From: Azospirillum humicireducens
GTDB taxonomy: Bacteria > Pseudomonadota > Alphaproteobacteria > Azospirillales > Azospirillaceae
DNA length: 47,810 nt
NCBI RefSeq assembly: GCF_001639105.2
Contig: NZ_CP028902.1
Location: 201,808 to 249,617 of the forward strand
Direction of reading: 5' to 3'
The translations under genes were made by a program, and so were the position numbers. Position 1 is the stretch's first letter, and each line of letters opens with the position of its first letter. Shown here in pieces: positions 42,161-47,810 of this stretch. The notes beneath the pieces were generated by a model. That model saw nothing but the letters and a program-made list of their open reading frames with translations, did not search any database and was not told where the DNA came from.

Positions 42161-43870
42161 TTGAATATGGACACCACGTCGCTGACCCAGAGCTATGTCC
42201 ACGGGGCGAGCCGCACCCCGCTGCTGGGCGAGACCATCGGCGCCCATCTCGACCGCATGGCGGCGCTGTCCCCAGACCGGCCCGCCCTGGTCGTCCGGCA
42301 CCAGAATGTCCGCTGGACCTATGCGGCGTTCAAGCACAGCGTCGACCGGACAGCGGCGGGACTGGTGGCGCTGGGGCTGAAGCCCGGCGAGCGCATCGGC
42401 ATCTGGTCACAGAACAATGCCGAATGGGTGGTGACGCAGTTCGCCACCGCCAAGGCCGGCCTGATCCTGGTCAACATCAACCCGGCCTATCGTCTGCACG
42501 AGTTGGAATACGCCATCAACAAGGTGGGCTGCGCCGCCCTGATCCTGTCGCCGTCCTTCAAGTCCAGCGACTATCTCGGCATGATCGCCAGGCTGGCGCC
42601 GGAACTCGACCGGTCGTTCTCCGACCGGCCCCTGTCGCTGCAACGGCTGCCGACGTTGCGCCACCTGATCCGCCTGGGGGCGGAAAGAACGCCGGGCATG
42701 CTGAATTTCGACGATCTGCCGGGTCTGGCCCGCCCGGCCGACGTGGCGGAGCTGGGTCGGTTGGCCGGCATCCTGCAATTCGACGATCCCGTGAACATCC
42801 AGTTCACCAGCGGCACCACCGGCAGCCCGAAGGGCGCCACGCTGACCCACCACAACATCCTCAACAATGGCTTCTTCGTCGGCGAGGCGATGCGCCTGAC
42901 CGAGGAGGACCGGCTGTGCATCCCGGTGCCCTTCTATCACTGCTTCGGCATGGTTCTGGGCAATCTCGCCTGCGTCACCCACCGCGCCTGCATGGTGATT
43001 CCTGGCGAGGGATTCGATCCCGTCGCCGTGCTGTCGGCGGTGCAGGAGGAACGCTGCACCGGCCTGCACGGCGTGCCGACCATGTTCATCGCGCTGCTCG
43101 ACCACCCCGATTTCGCCCGCTACGACCTGTCGAGCCTGCGCACCGGCATCATGGCCGGCTCGCCCTGCCCGATCGAGGTGATGAAGCGCGTGGTTTCCGA
43201 AATGAACCAGCGGGAGATCACCATCGCCTACGGCATGACCGAAACCAGCCCGGTCAGCTTCCAAAGCTCCACCGGCGACCCGCTTGAACGGCGCGTGTCC
43301 ACCGTCGGCCGCATCCAGCCACATCTGGAGGTGAAGATCGTCGATGCCGAGGGCCGCATCGTCCCGCCGGGCACGCCGGGCGAGCTGCTGACCCGCGGCT
43401 ATTCGGTGATGCGCGGCTATTGGGGCGACGCGGAGCAGACGGCGCGGGCAATCGACGAGGCCGGCTGGATGCACACCGGCGACCTCGCCACCATCGACGC
43501 CGAGGGCTATTGCAACATCGTCGGCCGGTTGAAGGACATGGTGATCCGCGGCGGCGAGAACATCTACCCCCGCGAGGTGGAGGAGTTCCTCTACACCCAC
43601 CCCGACATCGCCGACGTGCAGGTGTTCGGCGTGCCGGACCAGCAGTTCGGCGAGCAGCTCTGCGCCTGGATCCGGGTGAAGCCTGGGGCGGCACTGACCG
43701 AACAGCAGGTCACCGCCTTCTGCCAGGGCGTCATCGCCCACTACAAGATCCCGAAATACATCCGCTTCGTCGACGAATTCCCGATGACGGTGACCGGCAA
43801 GATCCAGAAATTCGTCATGCGCCAGACCATGATCGAGGACCTCGCCCTCTCCCAGGACAGGACGGCATGA
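42161..43870 (+). CDS. Medium/long-chain acyl-CoA synthetase (ACSF2-like)
   Basis: This 569-residue AMP-forming ligase has [20 protein letters not shown] (P-loop-like), [50 protein letters not shown] and [11 protein letters not shown] with the catalytic Lys. It activates a carboxylic acid to its CoA ester. The likely start is TTG 42161, since AAGGA lies eight bases before it; ATG 42167, two codons later, is the alternative. It follows the qhp operon by 163 bases. A fatty acid derived from an oxidised alkylamine would be a logical substrate, but that link is inference, and no aldehyde dehydrogenase is in the window. Confidence 0.88.
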   Translation: MNMDTTSLTQSYVHGASRTPLLGETIGAHLDRMAALSPDRPALVVRHQNVRWTYAAFKHSVDRTAAGLVALGLKPGERIGIWSQNNAEWVVTQFATAKAGLILVNINPAYRLHELEYAINKVGCAALILSPSFKSSDYLGMIARLAPELDRSFSDRPLSLQRLPTLRHLIRLGAERTPGMLNFDDLPGLARPADVAELGRLAGILQFDDPVNIQFTSGTTGSPKGATLTHHNILNNGFFVGEAMRLTEEDRLCIPVPFYHCFGMVLGNLACVTHRACMVIPGEGFDPVAVLSAVQEERCTGLHGVPTMFIALLDHPDFARYDLSSLRTGIMAGSPCPIEVMKRVVSEMNQREITIAYGMTETSPVSFQSSTGDPLERRVSTVGRIQPHLEVKIVDAEGRIVPPGTPGELLTRGYSVMRGYWGDAEQTARAIDEAGWMHTGDLATIDAEGYCNIVGRLKDMVIRGGENIYPREVEEFLYTHPDIADVQVFGVPDQQFGEQLCAWIRVKPGAALTEQQVTAFCQGVIAHYKIPKYIRFVDEFPMTVTGKIQKFVMRQTMIEDLALSQDRTA

Positions 43871-43873
43871 ACC

Positions 43874-43917
43874 CAGCGGTGATTGACGATAACCGCTGAT
43901 ATCCATGCCGGCCGGCA
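43874..43917. other. Hairpins in the convergent gap
   Basis: CAGCGGT (43874-43880) and ACCGCTG (43892-43898) form a stem. A 12-base palindrome TGCCGGCCGGCA (43906-43917) follows. They lie between the convergent acyl-CoA synthetase and rhamnonate dehydratase genes and may act in transcription termination, though no T run is present. Confidence 0.4.
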
Positions 43918-44006
43918 CGGCGGCGGCCTCGCGCGGGATGGATCAACCCCAGTCCGCGCGATCGCCCCAACACTCCAGCCGCTGCGCTACACGCGTGCGA
44001 CCGTTC

Positions 44007-45197
44007 TCAATGGGTATGCGGGCGGGAGAGCGCGCAATCCGGGTTCAGGCGGACACCGAAACCGGGCCGGTCCGGAACCTTCAGCCGGCCGTTGACCGGG
44101 ACCGGCTCGTCAAGGAGCAGCGGGTTGAACATCGGCACCACGGTGTCGGCCTTCGGCGCCATCATCAGGAATTCGGCGAACGGGCTGTTGTGGCGCGTCA
44201 CGACGAAGTGGTAGCTGTAGACGCTTGACCCGTGCGGAACCACCAGCACGTTGTGCGCATCGGCCAGCGCCGAAATCTTGATCAGTTCGGTGATGCCGCC
44301 GCACCAGCCGACATCGGGCTGGACGATGTCGCAGCAGCCCATCTCCAGCAGCATGCGGAAGCCCCAGCGGGTGGCCTCATGCTCGCCGGTGGTCACCATC
44401 ATACCCTTCGGCACATTGCGGCGAAGCTCGGCATAGCCCCAGTAATCGTCGGGCGGCAGCGCCTCCTCGATCCATTTCAGGCCAAGATTGTGCGCAGCCT
44501 GCGCCAGTCGGGTGGCGTAGTTGACGTCCAGGCTCATCCAACAATCATACATCAGCCAGAAATCGTCGCCGACCCGCTCGCGCATGTCGGCGAGAAGCGC
44601 GATGTTCCTGCGAAGCCCTTCCTCGCCCTCAGCCGGGCCGTGATGCAACGGCAGCTTGCCGCCGATGAAGCCCATCTGCTTGGCCAGATCGGGGCGGGCG
44701 CCGGTGGCGTAGAACTGCAGCTCGTTACGCACCGGGCCGCCCAGCAGGTGATAGACCGGCTCGCCGCGCAGCTTGCCCAGCAGGTCCCACAGGGCCAGAT
44801 CGACACCGGAGATGGCGTTCAGAACGATGCCCTTGCGGCCGTAGAACAGCGTGCCGTTGAACATCTGGTCCCACATCTTCTCGATATCGGTCGCCCGCCG
44901 GCCTTCGACGAAACGGGCAAGATGCTTTTCGACGATCCAGGCGCCGATCTCGCCGCCGGTGGTGACGGCGAAGCCGACGGTGCCGTCCGACGCCTCGACC
45001 TCCACCACCAGCGTGCCGAGCACGTTCAGGCCGAAGGTCTGGCGGCTCTGGCGGTATTCGGGGTACTTGCTCATCGGCGTGGCGATGTGGTCGTCGATCC
45101 AGTGGCCGCCGCTCTGGTCGTGATAGTCGGCGCCGCCGCCGCGCACGGTGTAGGCGCGGACCTGACGGATGGTGGGCGTGTTGGTGAATGCGCTCAT
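44007..45197 (-). CDS. rhmD: L-rhamnonate dehydratase (enolase superfamily)
   Basis: This 396-residue Mg-dependent enzyme removes water from L-rhamnonate to give 2-keto-3-deoxy-L-rhamnonate. The match to RhmD is extensive: [74 protein letters not shown] and [12 protein letters not shown]. Metal ligands are in WLMYDCWM (Asp), KWIEEALP (Glu) and TTGEHEA (Glu); the His of VPHGSS is the catalytic base. It is the last gene of the minus-strand cluster that also encodes transporter, dehydrogenase and hydrolase. Confidence 0.95.
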   Translation of the reverse strand: MSAFTNTPTIRQVRAYTVRGGGADYHDQSGGHWIDDHIATPMSKYPEYRQSRQTFGLNVLGTLVVEVEASDGTVGFAVTTGGEIGAWIVEKHLARFVEGRRATDIEKMWDQMFNGTLFYGRKGIVLNAISGVDLALWDLLGKLRGEPVYHLLGGPVRNELQFYATGARPDLAKQMGFIGGKLPLHHGPAEGEEGLRRNIALLADMRERVGDDFWLMYDCWMSLDVNYATRLAQAAHNLGLKWIEEALPPDDYWGYAELRRNVPKGMMVTTGEHEATRWGFRMLLEMGCCDIVQPDVGWCGGITELIKISALADAHNVLVVPHGSSVYSYHFVVTRHNSPFAEFLMMAPKADTVVPMFNPLLLDEPVPVNGRLKVPDRPGFGVRLNPDCALSRPHTH

Positions 45198-45212
45198 GGA
45201 GGGGATGTCCGA

Positions 45213-46574
45213 TCAGGATTGGTGTTGCGGGAGGACGGCGCCGGACGGCCGCTTGCCGCCTGCCGACGCTTCGACCAGCCCCAGGCCCTTCAGGCCGAGG
45301 ATCAGCAGCGCGCCCAGCAGGGTGGTGCCGGCCAGCAGGTAGAGTCCGGCGGCGGGCGAGGCGAAGGCGCTTTCCGCCCAGGTCTTCACGTTCGGAGCGA
45401 CGAAGCCGCCGAGCGCCCCCAGCGAATTGACCATGGCGATGCCGCCGGCGGCAGCGACGCCGCCGAGGAAGCCGGTGGGGAAGGTCCAGAACAGCGGCTG
45501 CACGGCGATGAAACCGGCGGCGGCGACGCAGAGCGCCATCAGGGCGACCAGGGGAGAGGCGACACCGGCGGAAACCGCGATGCCCGCCCCGGCCGCCGCC
45601 AGCGTGAGGGCGGCGGTCACCCGGCGCTCTCCGGTGCGGTCGGAATGGCGCGGGATCAGATAGGCGGCGGCCAGCGCGCAGATCCAGGGAATGGCGGTGA
45701 CCAGACCGACCTCGAAGCCGACCTTCTTGCCCAGCAGCCCGGCCACCTGGGTCGGCAGGTAGAAGACCACGCCGTAGACGCTCATCTGGATCAGGAAATA
45801 GATGGCGCAGAGATAGAGCAGCCGCGGGTTGGACAGGGCGGCCAGAACACCACGCGGACCATGGGCGTGCTTGTGCGCCTCCTCCGCGGCGACGGCGCCG
45901 GAGATGACCGTCTTCTCCTCCGCCGACAGCCAGCGGGCCTCGCCGGGGCGGTTGTCGAGATACCAGTAGGCCCAGACGCCAACCGCCGAGGCCGCCAGCC
46001 CTTCCACCAGGAACATCCACTGCCAGCCGAGCAGGCCGCCGGCGCCGTGCAGGTCGAGCAGCAGGCCTGACGCCGGACTGCCGAGGATGAAGGCGATGGG
46101 AGCGCCGAAATAGAACATGCCCATGACCCGCGCCCGCGCATTCGCCGGGAACCAATAGGTCAGATACAGGATGACGCCGGGGAAGAAGCCGGCCTCCGCG
46201 ACGCCCAGCAGGAAACGCAGGACGTAGAAGGTCGCCTCGTCATGGGCGAACGCCATCGCCGCCGACAGGATGCCCCAGGTCACCATGATCCGGCACATCC
46301 AGGCCCGCGCGCCGACGCGGTGCATGATCAGGTTGCTCGGAACCTCGAACAGGGCATAGCCGATGAAGAAGATGCCGGCGCCGAGCGCGAAGGCGGCGTC
46401 GCCGATGCCGGTGTCGGCCTGGAACGCCTTCTTGGCGAACCCGATGTTGGCGCGGTCGAGGAAGGCCAGCACATACATCAGCAGCAGGAAGGGCAGCAGC
46501 CGGGCCTGAACCTTGGCGACGGTGCGGTCGAGCAGCGCCGGCGGCGCCGCTGCGGAAGAAGCGGTTTGGGCCAT
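45213..46574 (-). CDS. MFS transporter, anion:cation symporter type (likely rhamnonate or related acid)
   Basis: This 453-residue protein has about twelve membrane helices. The major-facilitator ACS-family signature appears as LAFLDRANIGFAKKAFQAD. Further typical stretches are GYALFEVPSNLIMHRVGAR, RFLLGVAEAGFFPGVILYLTYWFP and ARVMGMFYFGAPIAF. ACS members import sugar acids such as glucarate, galactonate and rhamnonate. Sixteen bases separate it from rhmD, and the cluster encodes rhamnonate breakdown, so L-rhamnonate or L-rhamnose-derived acids are likely substrates. Confidence 0.88.
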   Translation of the reverse strand: MAQTASSAAAPPALLDRTVAKVQARLLPFLLLMYVLAFLDRANIGFAKKAFQADTGIGDAAFALGAGIFFIGYALFEVPSNLIMHRVGARAWMCRIMVTWGILSAAMAFAHDEATFYVLRFLLGVAEAGFFPGVILYLTYWFPANARARVMGMFYFGAPIAFILGSPASGLLLDLHGAGGLLGWQWMFLVEGLAASAVGVWAYWYLDNRPGEARWLSAEEKTVISGAVAAEEAHKHAHGPRGVLAALSNPRLLYLCAIYFLIQMSVYGVVFYLPTQVAGLLGKKVGFEVGLVTAIPWICALAAAYLIPRHSDRTGERRVTAALTLAAAGAGIAVSAGVASPLVALMALCVAAAGFIAVQPLFWTFPTGFLGGVAAAGGIAMVNSLGALGGFVAPNVKTWAESAFASPAAGLYLLAGTTLLGALLILGLKGLGLVEASAGGKRPSGAVLPQHQS

Positions 46575-46635
46575 GAGCGTTTCCTCAGAGGAGCGGGCTG
46601 TTCTTGTTCGATTGGTTGCCCGGATAAGGATGGGG

Positions 46636-47388
46636 TCAGTAGACCGCGCGTCCGCCGGAGATGTCGAAGACCCCGCCGGTGGTGAAGGAACAGTCCTCCG
46701 TCGCCAGCCAGGCGATCATCGCCGCCACCTCGCCGACCTCGACGAAGCGGTTCATCGGGATCTTCGACAGCATGTAGTCGATGTGTTCCTGCTTCATCTG
46801 GGCGAAGATGTCGGTCTTCGCGGCGGCCGGCGTCAGGCAGTTGACCAGCACGCCCCTGGTCGCCAGTTCCTTGCCCAGCGACTTGGTGAGCGCGATCAGC
46901 CCGGCCTTCGACGCGCTGTAATGGGAGGCGGTCGGGTTGCCCTCCTTCCCGGCGATGGATGCCACGTTGACGATGCGGCCATAGCCGCGCCCGATCATGT
47001 GCGGGACCACTGCGCGGCAGGTCAGGAAGGGGCCGACCAGATTGACGTCGAGCACCCGGCGCCAGACATCGGGCGACAGCTCCCAGGTGGGGGCGTTGCC
47101 GCCGGTGATGCCGGCATTGTTGACCAGGATGTCGATCCTGCCGAAGCGCTCCAGCGTCGCGGCGGTGGCGGCCGCCACGCTGTCGGCATCGGTCAGTTCC
47201 ACCGCCGCGGCGGCGACGTTGCCGAATGCGGCCAGACGGCGGGCGGCGTCCTCAAGGGCGGCGGCATCGACGTCCCACAGCGAGACGGCGGCGCCGGAGC
47301 GCAGCATGCGCTCCGCGGCGGCATAGCCGATGCCGCGGGCGCCGCCGGTGACGATGGCGACGCGCCCGTCGAGGTCGAGACGGTTCAT
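46636..47388 (-). CDS. SDR oxidoreductase, probable 2-keto-3-deoxy-L-rhamnonate dehydrogenase
   Basis: This 250-residue short-chain dehydrogenase has the cofactor motif IVTGGARGIGYA, the structural motif LVNNAGI, and the catalytic Ser-Tyr-Lys in IVNVASIAGKEG and HYSASKAGLIAL. In the non-phosphorylating L-rhamnose pathway known from Sphingomonas, an enzyme of this family (LRA5) oxidises 2-keto-3-deoxy-L-rhamnonate to the 2,4-diketo acid. The location between rhmD/transporter and a fumarylacetoacetase-family gene supports that role. L-rhamnose dehydrogenase is the alternative assignment. Confidence 0.85.
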   Translation of the reverse strand: MNRLDLDGRVAIVTGGARGIGYAAAERMLRSGAAVSLWDVDAAALEDAARRLAAFGNVAAAAVELTDADSVAAATAATLERFGRIDILVNNAGITGGNAPTWELSPDVWRRVLDVNLVGPFLTCRAVVPHMIGRGYGRIVNVASIAGKEGNPTASHYSASKAGLIALTKSLGKELATRGVLVNCLTPAAAKTDIFAQMKQEHIDYMLSKIPMNRFVEVGEVAAMIAWLATEDCSFTTGGVFDISGGRAVY

Positions 47389-47425
47389 GGTGGCGTACTC
47401 CTGGTGTGTGGGCGGTGACGGACGG

Positions 47426-47810
47426 TCAGGCGTCGACGGTGCGCTGGCGCTGTTCGCCCAGCCCGGCGATGCCGAGCCGCATGGTCTGGCCGGCGCGCAG
47501 GTAGAGCGGCGGCTTCTGGCCCAGACCGACGCCGGGCGGGGTGCCGGTGGAAATGATGTCGCCCGGCTGCAGCGTCATGAAGCGGCTGATGTAGGAGACC
47601 AGATGGGCTACGCCGAAGATCATCGTGCGGGTGGAGCCGTCCTGGAACCGGCGGCCGTCCACCTCCAGCCACATGTCGAGCGCCTGCGGGTCCTCCACCT
47701 CGTCGGCGGTGACCAGCCAGGGGCCGAGCGGTGCGAAGGTGTCGTGGCCCTTGCCCTTGTCCCACTGGCCGCCGCGCTCCAGCTGGAAGGCGCGCTCGGA
47801 GACGTCGTTG
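47426..47810 (-). CDS. FAH-family hydrolase, probable 2,4-diketo-3-deoxy-L-rhamnonate hydrolase (partial)
   Basis: These are the C-terminal 127 codons of a fumarylacetoacetate-hydrolase-family enzyme; the start lies beyond the right edge. NDVSERAFQLERGGQWDKGK, GHDTFAPLGPWLVT, MIFGVAHLVSYISRFMTLQPG and ISTGTPPGVGLGQKPP are hallmark FAH-domain stretches (metal site and fold core). In the oxidative rhamnose route the matching enzyme (LRA6) splits the diketo acid to pyruvate and L-lactate. It is the first gene seen of the minus-strand operon, 37 bases before the SDR gene. Confidence 0.88.
   Translation of the reverse strand, partial: NDVSERAFQLERGGQWDKGKGHDTFAPLGPWLVTADEVEDPQALDMWLEVDGRRFQDGSTRTMIFGVAHLVSYISRFMTLQPGDIISTGTPPGVGLGQKPPLYLRAGQTMRLGIAGLGEQRQRTVDA

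Noticed and set aside
1..47810. CRISPR arrays, tRNA, rRNA and phage attachment sites
   Set aside because: No spaced identical repeats, cloverleaf-like sequence or rRNA-like stretch was recognised on reading. A covariance-model search would be decisive.

Overview
The window looks like chromosomal or megaplasmid DNA of a G+C-rich alphaproteobacterium of the Azospirillum / Rhodospirillales kind. The evidence is strong G/C third-position bias, FixJ-type regulators, twin-arginine-exported enzymes and protein sequences typical of that group. Organism identity is inference. Genes are tightly packed. The only long gene-free stretch is 32985-33704, which is also visibly AT-rich. No tRNA, rRNA, CRISPR array or transposase was seen.

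Region 1 (1-7600): the tail of a chemotaxis receptor, then a ROK-family repressor (minus strand) divergent from a sugar-uptake and catabolic operon. The operon encodes a CUT2-type ABC ATPase, permease and binding protein, a xylose-isomerase-like TIM-barrel protein and a Gfo/Idh/MocA oxidoreductase. It has a hairpin after the binding-protein gene and ends at a clear intrinsic terminator.

Region 2 (7739-12415): a poorly understood enzyme set. It holds a Tat-exported chloroperoxidase-like alpha/beta hydrolase, a YcaC-like cysteine hydrolase, a XapX membrane protein, a Tat-exported YtcJ-like amidohydrolase with an unusual Cys/His-rich tail, and a DoxX membrane protein. It runs head-on into Region 3 (12437-20124, minus strand), a four-gene phosphorelay: a lone receiver, a 1682-residue kinase/AAA/GAF/histidine-kinase giant whose Ser/Thr-kinase domain has lost its DFG aspartate, a receiver-PAS-histidine kinase, and a FixJ-like regulator. 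I regard Regions 2 and 3 together as the best candidate for an undescribed system.

Region 4 (20286-31818): an iron-acquisition island. An ECF sigma factor and a FecR-type anti-sigma factor are divergent around a Fur-box-like site. Next comes a TonB-dependent receptor with a signalling (STN) domain and a second Fur-like site before it, then a DUF2218 protein and a complete petrobactin-type siderophore pathway: asbA, asbB, asbC, an asbD-asbE gene fusion, and asbF. The asb genes overlap, which implies translational coupling.

Region 5 (32022-41997): a complete quinohemoprotein amine dehydrogenase (qhp) locus in the order qhpR (divergent), qhpG, A, D, C, B, F, E. It contains all three structural subunits and the known maturation factors for the cysteine tryptophylquinone (CTQ) cofactor. 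Every crosslinking residue of the small gamma subunit is in place. The AT-rich qhpR-qhpG gap carries a 17-bp direct repeat (16/17 identical), a 16-bp perfect palindrome and other inverted repeats, probably the control region. An acyl-CoA synthetase follows at 42161.

Region 6 (44007-47810, minus strand): part of an oxidative, non-phosphorylating L-rhamnose pathway. It encodes a fumarylacetoacetase-family hydrolase (cut by the window edge), an SDR dehydrogenase, an MFS transporter and L-rhamnonate dehydratase.
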